A stretch of 64,000 nt of DNA from Rhodococcus rhodochrous (GTDB taxonomy: Bacteria; Actinomycetota; Actinomycetes; Mycobacteriales; Mycobacteriaceae). The notes under the pieces were generated by a model. The model made no database searches and had not been told where the DNA came from. It was given only the letters and a program-made list of their open reading frames with translations. Positions 27,099 through 36,800 of the stretch are shown piece after piece. Numbering within the stretch: position 1 is the first letter of the stretch; the number at the start of each line of letters is the position of its first letter. Where the stretch lies: positions 1,240,001-1,304,000 of the forward strand of contig NZ_CP027557.1 of assembly GCF_014854695.1 (NCBI RefSeq), in the 5' to 3' direction. A program made the translations under genes and the position numbers.

Positions 27099-27144
27099 GT
27101 CGTGAGGTGCGGTAACGACAACCGTCGTGACGTGCGGTAACGAC
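27099..27144. repeat. Two tandem 21-bp repeats upstream of the LuxR-family gene
   Basis: Two 21-base copies (27099-27119 and 27124-27144) differ at one position (G or C at base 8) and have a 25-base period. Each starts GTCGT and ends ACGAC, so each copy is itself a short inverted repeat around GTGCGGTA. They lie 103-148 bases upstream of the LuxR-family start and downstream of the zinc-ribbon gene. Tandem dyads in this position suggest a regulator-binding site, possibly autoregulatory. Confidence 0.6.
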
Positions 27145-27145
27145 G

Positions 27146-27198
27146 GCAGCCCCGCACCCGGACCGTCGAGCGGACTCGACGGAGCGGGGCGGGGCTGC
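27146..27198 (-). terminator. Nested hairpin terminator after zinc-ribbon gene
   Basis: An outer 10-bp stem GCAGCCCCGC (27146-27155) / GCGGGGCTGC (27189-27198) encloses an inner 8-bp stem CCGTCGAG / CTCGACGG (27163-27170, 27175-27182). It follows the stop of the zinc-ribbon gene (27217) and precedes the LuxR promoter region. Confidence 0.65.
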
Positions 27199-27216
27199 GG
27201 CGGTGCGGTCCGGCGA

Positions 27217-27900
27217 CTAGCTACCGGATGCGCTCAGACGTGCCTTCTCGAGTGCGGCGAGGGTGCGCAGGATCGTCGCCTTCTGCTTCTCCAGATCGCT
27301 GCGGCGGGCGCGGGCGGCGAGGCCGTTCTGCTCGGCGACGAGCGCGAGCTGCGCGTCGATCGCAGAGAGCTGATCGAGCAGCGCGAGGGCCCGGGTCTGG
27401 ATCTCCTCGACGTCCACGGCACCCGTCCGGACCGGAGCCGCGGACTTCGCCGGCTTGGGCGAGGAGGACGAGGACGAGCTCCGGGTCGCGGAGGCCGGAC
27501 GCGTCGACGTCTGCGCGGAGGAACCGGTGTGGCTCTCGGTGATCGCGGCGGCGCGGGGACGCAGGGCCTTGCGCACGAGTGCCGGGTCGGGCTGCTCGGC
27601 GAGACGGATGTCGTTGAGGGCGCGGCGGGCCTCGCGGGCGGCGAGGCGGTGCTCGTACTCCTCCTCGTCGTCGGACTGCAGGGTGCCGCCGATGGGGCGC
27701 AGGCCGTACATGCCCATGAACTTGCGGGCCTCGTCGATGACGGCTTCGTGCTTACGGCATGTGGCACAGCGAGGTTCGTTGCGGAAGACCTCGACCGAGT
27801 CGGTGTCGCCACACCAGACGCACGCACCCGGCGACCATCGTCGGACCGTTCGGATTGTCGCGTTTTCCGTAGGGGCTTCGAGAGTTTGCGCGTCGGTCAC
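27217..27900 (-). CDS. Zinc-ribbon plus coiled-coil hypothetical protein
   Basis: A 227-residue protein not assigned to a known family. Residues ~27-49 carry two CxxC pairs (CVWC and CATC, about 18 residues apart), a treble-clef or zinc-ribbon arrangement. A helical stretch follows (residues ~50-105), then a low-complexity Ser/Pro linker (about 120-150), then a C-terminal amphipathic helix or coiled coil (~165-222). No signal peptide or membrane segment is seen. A GTG start at 27900 is used, with no clear ribosome-binding site. A nucleic-acid or protein-scaffold role is a guess. Confidence 0.6.
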   Translation of the reverse strand: MTDAQTLEAPTENATIRTVRRWSPGACVWCGDTDSVEVFRNEPRCATCRKHEAVIDEARKFMGMYGLRPIGGTLQSDDEEEYEHRLAAREARRALNDIRLAEQPDPALVRKALRPRAAAITESHTGSSAQTSTRPASATRSSSSSSSPKPAKSAAPVRTGAVDVEEIQTRALALLDQLSAIDAQLALVAEQNGLAARARRSDLEKQKATILRTLAALEKARLSASGS

Positions 27901-28057
27901 GAGGTGCCACTTTAGGTGAAAGCCGAGTTACGCAGGGGAGGGGGGTCTCGCATGACCTGCGACGATTTCGCGCGGCGTGACGAAGATCATCCCCGTCCCG
28001 GCGCGTCCTTCAAACCATTGCGCCACACAGCATTTCCATACCACCCGGTCTGCCGGA

Positions 28058-28687
28058 TCACGTTGCGGTAGCAGCGGTGAGCCAGCGCACCAACGGCCGG
28101 AACTCGCGCCACACCGAACGCACCTCCTCGAGGGTGCGCGGACTGTCGATCCACGGCGGGGAGATCTCGGTGCGGCCGGCCCACAGGGACCGGTGACGCA
28201 TGAGTTCGATGCGGGGATGATCGGCGTCCACGCCGCGCGGCCGGGACTTCAACCGGTCGCCGCCGATCTCGTATCCCGCGCGTTCGAGCTTGCGCACGAT
28301 CCTTCCGAGCTCGGGGCCGCGACGGTCGTGATCGACCCCGGTCCGGTAACCGGCGATCTGATCGGACGAGCCGTGGAACAGGCCGGCGGCGACCCGCAAC
28401 CCGGCAGCGTTGATCTCGACGTAGTAGCCGACGCTCTGCGCGACGGAGACGAATCCGCCCTGGTGGGTCTTGTACGGCAGCTTGTCCTTGCTGAACCGCA
28501 CGTCGCGGTACGGGCGGAAGGCCTTGCCCTCCCCGAACTCCTCCTCGAGTTCCGCGAGTAGGGCAAGCATCGGGCCGCGCACGCAGTCGTCGTAGACGGC
28601 CTTGTGCGCGGCCCAGAATGCTTTGCTGTTGTCGGCCTCGAGATCGTCGTAGAAGTCGAGGGCCGCGACGGGAAATCCGGTGAACAC
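28058..28687 (-). CDS. DUF2461 family protein
   Basis: A 209-residue soluble protein of the DUF2461 type. The N-terminus FPVAALDFYDDLEADNSKAF and the stretches VRFSKDKLPYKTHQGGFV and GYYVEINAAGLRVAAGLF match the pattern of that family, which has no established function. The GTG at 28687 has no ribosome-binding site; the upstream CAGACT, seven bases before, could make it leaderless. It follows prs by 33 bases on the same strand and may be read from the glmU-prs transcript. Confidence 0.8.
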   Translation of the reverse strand: MFTGFPVAALDFYDDLEADNSKAFWAAHKAVYDDCVRGPMLALLAELEEEFGEGKAFRPYRDVRFSKDKLPYKTHQGGFVSVAQSVGYYVEINAAGLRVAAGLFHGSSDQIAGYRTGVDHDRRGPELGRIVRKLERAGYEIGGDRLKSRPRGVDADHPRIELMRHRSLWAGRTEISPPWIDSPRTLEEVRSVWREFRPLVRWLTAATAT

Positions 28688-28720
28688 CCGGACAAGTCTG
28701 CCCCGTCGTCGAGCGGAAGG

Positions 28721-29698
28721 TCAGGCGACCCCGTTGAACAGCGAGGTGACCGAGCCGTTCTCGAAGACCTCGCGGATCGTCTGCGCGAGCAGCGGAGCGA
28801 TCGACAGCACGGTGAGGCAGTCGAACTGCTTCTCCGGCGGGATCGGCAGCGTGTTGGTGACGATGACCTCCTTGGCGCCGCACGAAGCGAGGCGCTCGGC
28901 GGCCGGGTCGGAGAGCACACCGTGAGTGGCGGCGATGATGACGTCGCCCGCGCCGGCCTCCTTGAGGATCTTCACGGCGCCGGCGATGGTGCCGCCGGTG
29001 TCGATCATGTCGTCGATCAGGATGCAGGTGCGGCCGTCGACCTCACCGACCACGCGGTTCGACTTGACCTGGTTGGGAACCAGCGGGTCGCGAGTCTTGT
29101 GGATGAACGCCAGCGGCGCGCCACCGAGGGTGTCGGCCCACTTCTCGGCGACACGCACACGACCGGAGTCGGGGGAAACCACGGCGATGTTCTCGACGCC
29201 GTACTTGCCGCGGATGTACTCGGCGAGCTGGCCCTGGGCGTGCATGTGGTCGACCGGACCGTCGAAGAAGCCCTGGATCTGATCGGTGTGCAGGTCGACC
29301 GTGATGATGCGGTCGGCGCCGGCGGTCTTGAGCAGATCGGCGATCAGGCGGGCGGAGATGGGCTCGCGGCCGCGGTGCTTCTTGTCCTGACGGGCGTAGG
29401 GGTAGAACGGCAGGATCGCGGTGATGCGCTTGGCCGAACCACGCTTGAGCGCATCGATCATGATGAGCTGTTCCATGACCCACTGGTTCAGCGGGAACGG
29501 ATGGCTCTGCAGCACGAAGGCGTCCGAACCACGCACCGACTCCTCGAAACGCACGAACGTCTCACCGTTCGCGAAGTCCCGTGCCGTCTGCGGGGTGAGG
29601 GGGACGCCCAGTTCCTTCGCGACCTGCTCCGCCAGCTCGGGATGGGCCCGGCCGGAGAAGAGCATCAAGTTCTTCTGGTTGTCGATCCAATTGGTCAC
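28721..29698 (-). CDS. prs: Ribose-phosphate pyrophosphokinase
   Basis: Prs makes PRPP from ribose 5-phosphate and ATP for nucleotide, histidine, tryptophan and NAD synthesis, and in this lineage for arabinan precursors (decaprenyl-phospho-arabinose). The 325 residues show [17 protein letters not shown]-type catalytic flexible loop ([16 protein letters not shown]), the metal-binding [12 protein letters not shown] and the PRPP loop [13 protein letters not shown]. The GTG at 29698 overlaps the glmU stop by four bases (GTGA), so the two are coupled; glmU-prs is the conserved actinobacterial order. Confidence 0.97.
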   Translation of the reverse strand: MTNWIDNQKNLMLFSGRAHPELAEQVAKELGVPLTPQTARDFANGETFVRFEESVRGSDAFVLQSHPFPLNQWVMEQLIMIDALKRGSAKRITAILPFYPYARQDKKHRGREPISARLIADLLKTAGADRIITVDLHTDQIQGFFDGPVDHMHAQGQLAEYIRGKYGVENIAVVSPDSGRVRVAEKWADTLGGAPLAFIHKTRDPLVPNQVKSNRVVGEVDGRTCILIDDMIDTGGTIAGAVKILKEAGAGDVIIAATHGVLSDPAAERLASCGAKEVIVTNTLPIPPEKQFDCLTVLSIAPLLAQTIREVFENGSVTSLFNGVA

Positions 29699-31170
29699 TG
29701 GTTCTGGCCGTCCTTCTGGCGATCGTGGTCGTGCTGCTGCTGTGCTCTCGATGCTGCCTCGGCAGCGGGGGTACCGGCGCGATTTCGCTGGACCCATCCT
29801 TCAATATTGCGCTGTGGCGTACCCGACACCGCCAGCGCCCCCGGAGGAACGTCGCGACGGAGTACTGTGCCGGCGCCCGTGTAGGCGCCGTCGCCCACCG
29901 TGAGGGGAGCGACGAACATCGTGTCCGACCCGGTCCGGACGTGTGACCCGACGACCGTGCGGTACTTCTTCACGCCGTCGTAGTTGACGAACACGCTCGA
30001 CGCTCCGATGTTGGAGTGCTCGCCGATCTCCGCGTCGCCGACATAGGTGAGGTGGGGGACCTTCGAATGCGCCCCGATCTGCGCGTTCTTAGTCTCGACG
30101 AAGGCGCCGAGCTTGCCGCACGCGCCGAGTTCGGTGCCGGGACGCAGATAGGTGAACGGGCCCACCGTGGCCTCCGCGCCGATCACCGCGTCGGAGCCGT
30201 GGGTGCGCACCACGGTGGCACCGGCGCCGACCTGCACGTCGGTCAGCGTCGTGTCGGGGCCGATCTCCGCGTCGTCGGCGATCACCGTGCGGCCGCGCAA
30301 CTGCACACCCGGGTGGATGGTGACGTCGGTGCCGAGCACGACGTCGACGTCGATCCACGTCGAGACCGGGTCGATCACCGTGACGCCCTCACGCATCCAG
30401 TGCTCGAGCAGGCGCCGGTTGAGTTCGGTGGTCAGTGCGGCGAGCTGGACGCGGTCGTTGACGCCGGAGACCTGCACGGCGTCGTCGGTGTGCACACCGC
30501 GGACGGTGTGACCCTCGCCGCGGGCGATCTTCACGACATCGGTCAGGTACAGCTCGCCCTGCGAGTTGTCGGCGCTCAGCTTGCCGAGAGCCGACCGCAG
30601 CGCGGCCGCGTCGAAGGCGTACACGCCCGTGTTGATCTCCTGGATCGCGCGCTGCGTCGGGGAGGCGTCCTTCTCCTCGACGATCCCGGCGACGTCGCCG
30701 TCGGTGGTGCGCACGATGCGTCCGTAGCCGGTGGGCTCGGACACCGTCGTGGTGAGGACGGTGACGGCGGCCGGCTCGGTGTCGAGGTGCGCGTCGAGCA
30801 GTTCCTGCAGGGTGTCGGGGCGGAGCAGCGGGACGTCGCCGGCGGTGACGACGACCGTGCCGTCGAAGTCGTCGGGGAGGGCACCGAGGCCGCACTCCAC
30901 GGCGTGGCCGGTGCCGAGCTGTTCCTCTTGGACGGTCACCAGGATCTCGCGGCCGAGACCCGCGGCGACGGCGCTCACCTCGGCGGAGACCTCCTCGCGG
31001 CGGTGCCCGACGACGGTGACGAGATGGGCGGGTCCGAGTGCGGCGGCGGCGTACAGGGAGTGCGCGAGCATCGTGCGTCCACCGAGGGTGTGCAACACCT
31101 TCGGTGTCTTCGACCGCATCCTTGTTCCTGCTCCGGCTGCCAGCACGACGATCGCGGTCTGCACCTGCAT
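29695..31170 (-). CDS. glmU: Bifunctional UDP-GlcNAc pyrophosphorylase / GlcN-1-P acetyltransferase
   Basis: GlmU acetylates glucosamine 1-phosphate and uridylates the product to UDP-GlcNAc for peptidoglycan and mycothiol. The N-terminal pyrophosphorylase domain has [18 protein letters not shown] and [11 protein letters not shown]. The C-terminal half is a left-handed beta-helix of hexapeptide repeats ending in the acetyltransferase site ([13 protein letters not shown], then [15 protein letters not shown]). The 491-residue length is usual. The ATG at 31170 follows GGGAG. tRNA-Gln ends 80 bases upstream and may be co-transcribed. Confidence 0.97.
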   Translation of the reverse strand: MQVQTAIVVLAAGAGTRMRSKTPKVLHTLGGRTMLAHSLYAAAALGPAHLVTVVGHRREEVSAEVSAVAAGLGREILVTVQEEQLGTGHAVECGLGALPDDFDGTVVVTAGDVPLLRPDTLQELLDAHLDTEPAAVTVLTTTVSEPTGYGRIVRTTDGDVAGIVEEKDASPTQRAIQEINTGVYAFDAAALRSALGKLSADNSQGELYLTDVVKIARGEGHTVRGVHTDDAVQVSGVNDRVQLAALTTELNRRLLEHWMREGVTVIDPVSTWIDVDVVLGTDVTIHPGVQLRGRTVIADDAEIGPDTTLTDVQVGAGATVVRTHGSDAVIGAEATVGPFTYLRPGTELGACGKLGAFVETKNAQIGAHSKVPHLTYVGDAEIGEHSNIGASSVFVNYDGVKKYRTVVGSHVRTGSDTMFVAPLTVGDGAYTGAGTVLRRDVPPGALAVSGTPQRNIEGWVQRNRAGTPAAEAASRAQQQHDHDRQKDGQNQ

Positions 31171-31250
31171 GTAGCTCCCTCGACACGTTTCTGCACGCCG
31201 GTCCGTGCGTGCACCGGGGAAGCGCTGAGGCTCCCCCGGGACGGTTCCCG

Positions 31251-31322
31251 CTCCGCCGCCAGGACTCGAACCTGAACTATCTGAACCAAAATCAGAGGTG
31301 CTGCCGATTACACCACGGCGGA
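31251..31322 (-). tRNA. tRNA-Gln (anticodon UUG)
   Basis: A 72-base tRNA on the minus strand. The acceptor stem pairs TCCGCCG with CGGCGGA, the anticodon loop is TTTTGGT with anticodon TTG, and the T-arm has GTTCGAGTC-type sequence. The discriminator base is G and no CCA is encoded. It sits just upstream of glmU on the same strand. Confidence 0.95.
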
Positions 31323-31420
31323 CTGCCACACCCCCGCGGCGGAACCGGCGGGCGTGCGCCCCCGATCCTCGCACGAGACGGCGTCGACGTCGAACCTGGG
31401 GTGGCGCGATCGGGAATGGA

Positions 31421-31439
31421 TAGGCTGTCGAACGTTCGA
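31421..31439 (+). promoter_or_regulatory. Promoter -10 box with overlapping palindrome for TetR gene
   Basis: TAGGCT (31421-31426) is a good -10 box. Directly after it is the perfect 12-base palindrome TCGAACGTTCGA (31428-31439), covering the expected transcription start. The TetR start codon follows 28 bases later. Position and symmetry suggest autorepression. Confidence 0.5.
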
Positions 31440-31467
31440 GTACGTCCCGCCGCCGAAGGAGGACCCT

Positions 31468-32121
31468 GTGTCGCAGGCGTCGCAGAAGCGAACCGAGCGC
31501 ACTCCGCGGATCCGGATGACGGGCACGCAGCGTCGGGAGCAGCTCATCGAGATCGGCCGCGCCCTGTTCGCCGAGCGCGGCTACGAGGGCACCTCCATCG
31601 AGGAGATCGCCCAGCGGGCGCAGGTCTCCAAGCCGGTCGTCTACGAGCACTTCGGCGGTAAGGAAGGCCTCTACGCGGTGGTCGTGGACCGCGAGATGAC
31701 CGTTCTGATGTCGATGGTCACCGAGAGTCTCACCCGCAACCGGTCGAGGATCCGCGTCGAGCGGGCCGCGCTCGCACTGCTCACCTACATAGAGGAACGC
31801 ACCGACGGCTTCCGCATCCTTGTGCGCGACTCGCCGATGTCCGCCGAGGAAGGCACCTATTCGAGCCTGCTCAACGAGGCGATGCGGCAGGTGGGGGAGC
31901 TGCTGACCGGCGACTTCTCCCGGCGGGGCCTGAACCCCGAATTCGCTCCGCTCTACGCCCAGGCGCTCGTCGGCATGGTCGCCACCACCGCGACGTGGTG
32001 GCTCGACCGCCGCACCCCGTCGAAGGAGGATGTGGCGGCCCACCTCGTGAACCTGTGCTGGAACGGTCTCATCGGTCTGGAAGCGGACCCGAAGCTCGGG
32101 GAACCCCCGGTTTCCGAATAG
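31468..32121 (+). CDS. TetR family regulator (Rv1019-like position)
   Basis: A 217-residue TetR protein. The helix-turn-helix region is [20 protein letters not shown], preceded by a basic arm ([13 protein letters not shown]). The GTG at 31468 follows AAGGAGG. It lies between glmU and mfd, the same position as Rv1019 in M. tuberculosis, so it is likely an orthologue. Target genes are not evident; the palindrome across its own transcription start suggests autoregulation. Confidence 0.9.
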   Translation: MSQASQKRTERTPRIRMTGTQRREQLIEIGRALFAERGYEGTSIEEIAQRAQVSKPVVYEHFGGKEGLYAVVVDREMTVLMSMVTESLTRNRSRIRVERAALALLTYIEERTDGFRILVRDSPMSAEEGTYSSLLNEAMRQVGELLTGDFSRRGLNPEFAPLYAQALVGMVATTATWWLDRRTPSKEDVAAHLVNLCWNGLIGLEADPKLGEPPVSE

Positions 32122-32204
32122 TCCTCTCGTTTTCGGGACCGTCTGCTCTCTACTTTCAGGTAAGTGGCGTTATCGTTGGGATACCCGTGAGAAGGCAGGC
32201 TGTG

Positions 32205-32846
32205 GTGGGACGACAAGTACGCGCAGAGGTGACACGCGAATCGGTGCTGCAGGGCGCAGCGACGATCTTCGTGCGCGACGGGTACGCGGACGCGAACCTG
32301 GGCGACATCATCGAGGAGGCCGGCGTCACCAAGGGTGCGCTGTACTTCCACTTCGGTTCGAAGGAAGAACTGGCGCGCGGGGTGATCGACTCCGGCTATC
32401 TCCGCTTCGAGGCCGCCGCCGAATCCAAGATGGACCGCCGTTCCCCGGCGCTCGAGACACTGATCGACCTGTCGGTCCTGCACGTCGACATGTCCGAGAC
32501 CGATTCCGTGGTGCGGGCGATGTTCCGGCTGCTGGTCGAGATCGGCGACTACCAGGGCACCGAGCACCGGCCCTACGAGATCTGGCAGAACAACCTGCAG
32601 GAACTCGCAGCCCGGGCCGCCGACGAGGGCGACCTCGTCGAGGACGTCGACGTCCACGCCGTCTCCCTGTTGCTGCTCGAGCAGGCGATGGGCGCACGGA
32701 TCATGGCGAACGCCCTCAAGGCGACCGAACGGCTCGCCGAACAGACGGGCGCGATGTGGCGGATGATCCTGCCCGCGCTGGTGCCGGCGAACAAACTCGA
32801 ATACTTCCGGCAGTTCGTGGAGCGCCGTCTGCGGCTGCAGTCGTGA
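32205..32846 (+). CDS. TetR family regulator resembling gamma-butyrolactone receptors (ScbR-like)
   Basis: A ~213-residue TetR protein whose DNA-binding domain (GRQVRAEVTRESVLQGAA, then EEAGVTKGALYFHFGSKEEL) closely follows the ArpA/ScbR pattern of gamma-butyrolactone receptors. AAGG at 32192-32196 favours the GTG at 32205 (or 32202) over the GTG at 32187. The stop overlaps the next gene by four bases, coupling it to an HTH/PIN pair. It is not in the equivalent mycobacterial interval that I know. Ligand unknown; a receptor for a secreted signal is inference from family. Confidence 0.8.
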   Translation: MGRQVRAEVTRESVLQGAATIFVRDGYADANLGDIIEEAGVTKGALYFHFGSKEELARGVIDSGYLRFEAAAESKMDRRSPALETLIDLSVLHVDMSETDSVVRAMFRLLVEIGDYQGTEHRPYEIWQNNLQELAARAADEGDLVEDVDVHAVSLLLLEQAMGARIMANALKATERLAEQTGAMWRMILPALVPANKLEYFRQFVERRLRLQS

Positions 32847-33172
32847 GTTTCGGGCCGTTCTCCGCCGAGGAGGCCCCCGCGGCGCTGGCGGGTCTGCTCG
32901 ACCGGTTCGGACCCGACACCGCCGTGACGATCGGTGTCGTGCCGTCGTTGCTCACCATCGCCCAGGCCGCCGACGTCCTCGGCTGCTCCCGCCGACACGT
33001 CGCCCGCCTGGTCGACACGGGCGCACTCGCCGCCGACTTCCACGGCCTGCACCGGCGGGTGTCGCGCTCCGACGTCCTCGAACTCGCGAAGCAGCAGGCG
33101 GAGGTGGTCACGACGGTCCTCGACGGACTCGCCGACCTCACGCGGCGCGAAGGACTGTACGACCCGTTCTGA
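32843..33172 (+). CDS. Excisionase-type HTH protein (possible antitoxin)
   Basis: A 109-residue protein with an excisionase/MerR-like winged HTH at about residues 35-85 (LLTIAQAADVLGCSRRHVAR, then GLHRRVSRSDVLEL). Proteins of this type placed before PIN-domain genes often act as antitoxins and autorepressors. The GTG at 32843 overlaps the stop of the ScbR-like gene (GTGA), so it is translated from that mRNA. The PIN-domain gene starts 66 bases downstream. No integrase is nearby, so a role as a phage excisionase is unlikely. Confidence 0.7.
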   Translation: MSFGPFSAEEAPAALAGLLDRFGPDTAVTIGVVPSLLTIAQAADVLGCSRRHVARLVDTGALAADFHGLHRRVSRSDVLELAKQQAEVVTTVLDGLADLTRREGLYDPF

Positions 33173-33238
33173 CAGCATGACGCGGCCCGCCGCGGCAGCA
33201 CGGTACGGTCCGTTCCGACGATTCGACGAAGGGTGACG

Positions 33239-33817
33239 ATGCCGGTTCGAGTGGTGCTCGGTGCGACGGTCCTCGCCCGCCCCCGCCTGCGCGATGTGGC
33301 GCTCGCCCTCGCCGAAGAGGGCCTCTACCAACCCTTCTGGAGCGACGGGATCATCGCGGAAGTGGACCGCCGACTACCGCAGGAACTGCTGCGTCCCGCC
33401 CGCGACTTCCTCTTCGCCGAACTCGACCGCGCCTTCCCCGACGCCCGCGTCGTGTGGCCCACCACCGTGCTCCGCGAGGTCCCGCATGTGACGGGACCGA
33501 GGGAGGCACACGTGACCTCGGTGGCGCTGCTGTGCCACGCCGACGCCGTCGTCACCGCCGACCCCGAGCTCACGGGGGCACTGGAACGATCGGGCATCGA
33601 AGCGTGGACACCCGACGCCTTCGTCACCTTCGCGCTCGACGCCGATCCCACCCGCACCCGCGCGGCACTACTGAGAATGGTGCGCCGCCGCTGGCTCGCC
33701 GACGACGACACCCGGCGCGAGGTGGGCGACGACGAACTGCTCACCAGGCTGGCCGAGTGGGCGGCGCGCGATCTCGGTGCCAACAGCGCCGACCTCCTCG
33801 CGCCCCCGGCGCGGTGA
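33239..33817 (+). CDS. PIN-domain protein with altered active site
   Basis: A 192-residue PIN-like protein. Recognisable parts are the first strand (VRVVLGATVLARPRLRDVAL), QPFWSDGIIAEVDRRL and CHADAVVTADPELTG. PIN RNases need four acidic residues, and the first, an Asp in the opening strand, is Gly here (VLGATVL). The ATG at 33239 follows AAGGG by five bases. Together with the preceding HTH gene it resembles a VapBC-like toxin-antitoxin pair, but nuclease activity is doubtful. mfd starts 63 bases after it. Confidence 0.7.
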   Translation: MPVRVVLGATVLARPRLRDVALALAEEGLYQPFWSDGIIAEVDRRLPQELLRPARDFLFAELDRAFPDARVVWPTTVLREVPHVTGPREAHVTSVALLCHADAVVTADPELTGALERSGIEAWTPDAFVTFALDADPTRTRAALLRMVRRRWLADDDTRREVGDDELLTRLAEWAARDLGANSADLLAPPAR

Positions 33818-33837
33818 CGCCCGGGGGAACAGCGGAA

Positions 33838-33843
33838 TAGACT
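33838..33843 (+). promoter_or_regulatory. Candidate -10 box of mfd
   Basis: TAGACT (33838-33843) has the TAnnnT form. A start about seven bases later would give a ~30-base leader ending in the AGGAG ribosome-binding site before the TTG at 33881. Confidence 0.4.
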
Positions 33844-33880
33844 CGACAAGGTTCTCGTCCCACACTCAGGAGCGCCTTCC

Positions 33881-36800
33881 TTGTCTGCTGTGCCCCCGGC
33901 CGCTGTCCCACTGTCCGGATTGGCGCGGATCGCGCTGGCCGACGACAGACTGCGCAGGATCGGCGAGCTCGCCGGTTCCGCCGAACAGGAGATCGTCGCA
34001 CCACCCGCCGCGCGGCCGTTCGTCGCGGCGGCGCTGGCCGAGAAGTCACCGCTGCTCGTGGTCACCGCCACCGGACGCGAGGCCGACGATCTCACCGCCG
34101 AACTCACCGAGATGCTCGGCGAGGGCGTCACGCAGTTCCCCTCGTGGGAGACCCTGCCGCACGAGCGCCTGTCGCCGAGCGCCGACACGGTCGGCCGTCG
34201 CCTGCACGTCCTGCGTCGCCTCGCCCGTCCCGACGATCGCGACCTCGGGCCCGAACTGCGGGTCGTCGTCGCCACCGTGCGGTCGCTGGTGCAGCCGATG
34301 GCTCCCGGGCTCGGCGAGATCGACCCCGTCACGCTGCGGGTCGGCACCGAACACGACTTCGAGGAACTCGTCGAGCGACTCGTCGAACTCGCGTACACCC
34401 GCGTCGACATGGTCGGCAAGCGCGGTGAGTTCGCGGTGCGCGGTGGCATCCTCGACGTCTTCCCGCCCACCGCCGACCATCCGGTCCGCGTCGAGTTCTG
34501 GGGCGACGAGGTCACCGAACTGCGCTGCTTCTCCGTCGCCGACCAGCGTTCGATCTCCGAAGTCGACGTGCCGGTGCTCGTCGCACCGCCGTGCCGCGAA
34601 CTGCTGCTCACCGACGAGGTCAAGGCCCGCGCCGCGCAGCTCGCCCAGGACAACCCGGCCGACGCGGCGCTCGTCGAGATGCTCGACAAGATGGCCGGCG
34701 GCATTCCCGTCGAGGGCATGGAAGCGTTGCTTCCGGTGCTGCAGCCCGGTGAGTTGCAGTTGCTCACCGACGTTCTGCCCGCCGGGACGCACGTGCTGAT
34801 CTGCGATCCGGAGAAGGTCCGCACCCGCGCGAGCGATCTCGCCCGCACCGGGCAGGAGTTCCTCGAGGCGTCGTGGACCGCCGCCTCGATCGGGGGCGCG
34901 GCGCCGCTCGACACCTCGAACCTCAACGGAGTGGACGGCCGGAAGCTCGATCTCGGTGCGTCGGCCTACCGGTCGTTGCGTCAGGTGCGCGAGGCCGCGC
35001 AGGCCGCGGGCAGACCGTGGTGGACGCTCAGCCCGCTCGCCTCCGGTGCCGACACCGAACTCGTCCTCGACGTGCAGCCCGCCCCCGAGGTCCGCGGCTC
35101 CGAGGACCTGCTGTCGATGCTGTTCGTGAACCTGCGCGCCCACGTCACCGCCGGTGGCCGCGCGGTGATCGTCGTCGCCGGTGCGGGCACCGGACAGCGG
35201 ATCCTCGAGCGGCTGAAGGAGAACGAGGTCCCCGCCGCCAAGCTCGAGCCGGGCACCGAACCGGTGCGCGGGCAGGTCGGTGTCATGCGCGGTTGCCTGC
35301 ACGAGGGCGTCGTCCTCCCCGGCAACGACGACAACGTGGTGCCGGGGCTGGTGGTCGTCACCGAGGCCGACCTCACCGGCAACCGCGTGGTCACCGAGGG
35401 CCGCAAGACTCCCGTCAAGCGTCGCAACCAGGTCGACCCGCTCGCCCTGAACGCCGGTGACTTCGTCGTCCACGACCAGCACGGCATCGGCAAGTTCGTC
35501 GAGATGGTCGAGCGGACCGTCGGCGGCGCCCGCCGCGAATATCTCGTCATCGAATACGCACCCGGCAAGCGTGGCCAGCCCGGAGACAAGCTGTTCGTGC
35601 CGATGGAACAGCTCGACCAGCTCTCCCGGTACGTCGGCGGCGAGCTGCCGTCCGTCAGCAAGCTCGGCGGATCCGACTGGGCCAACACCAAGCGCAAGGC
35701 GCGCAAGGCGGTTCGCGAGATCGCCGGTGAGCTCGTGCGGCTGTACGCGGCGCGGCAGGCCTCGCCCGGCCATGCCTTCGCGCCCGACTCGCCGTGGCAG
35801 AAGGAGATGGAGGACGCCTTCCCCTTCACCGAGACACAGGATCAGCTCACGGTGATCTCCGAGGTCAAGGCCGACATGGAGAAGGCGGTGCCGATGGACC
35901 GCGTCGTGATCGGCGACGTCGGCTACGGCAAGACCGAGATCGCGGTGCGTGCGGCGTTCAAGGCCGTGCAGGACGGCAAGCAGGTCGCGGTGCTCGTCCC
36001 CACGACCCTGCTCGCGCAGCAGCACCTGCAGACCTTCACCGAGCGGATGGCGGCCTTCCCCGTGACGGTGAAGGGACTGAGCCGGTTCACCGATGCATCC
36101 GATTCGCGCGCGATCACCGAGGGCATGGCCGACGGCACCGTCGACATCGTCGTCGGCACCCACCGCCTGCTCCAGACCGGGATCCGCTGGAAGGACCTCG
36201 GTCTCGTGATCGTCGACGAGGAGCAGCGTTTCGGCGTCGAGCACAAGGAGCACATCAAGGCGCTGCGCACGCACGTCGACGTGCTCACGATGTCGGCCAC
36301 ACCGATCCCGCGAACCCTCGAGATGAGCATGGCCGGGATCCGCGAGATGTCGACCATCCTCACCCCGCCCGAGGAACGGCACCCGATCCTCACCTATGTG
36401 GGTGGCTACAACGACAAGCAGGTCGCCGCGGCGATCCGCCGGGAGTTGCTCCGCGACGGTCAGGTCTTCTACGTCCACAATCGGGTGAGCTCGATCGACA
36501 AGGCCGCCAAGCGACTCCGCGATCTCGTCCCCGAGGCGCGGGTCGCGGTCGCGCACGGGCAGATGAACGAGGAGACTCTCGAGAAGACGGTGCAGGGCTT
36601 CTGGCAGCGCGAGTTCGATGTGCTGGTGTGCACGACGATCGTCGAGACCGGTCTCGACATCTCGAACGCCAACACGCTCATCGTCGAACGCGCGGATTCG
36701 CTCGGCCTGTCGCAGCTGCACCAGCTGCGCGGTCGCGTCGGGCGTTCGCGTGAGCGCGGCTACGCGTACTTCCTGTACCCGGCGGAGAAGCCGCTGACGG

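Noticed and set aside
27099-27144. A CRISPR array
   Set aside because: Only two short repeats with a 4-base spacer; no spacers of usual length and no cas genes in the window.
32843-33172. A phage excisionase
   Set aside because: The HTH resembles excisionases, but no integrase or phage genes are nearby; the overlap with a regulator and the following PIN gene favour an antitoxin-like role.
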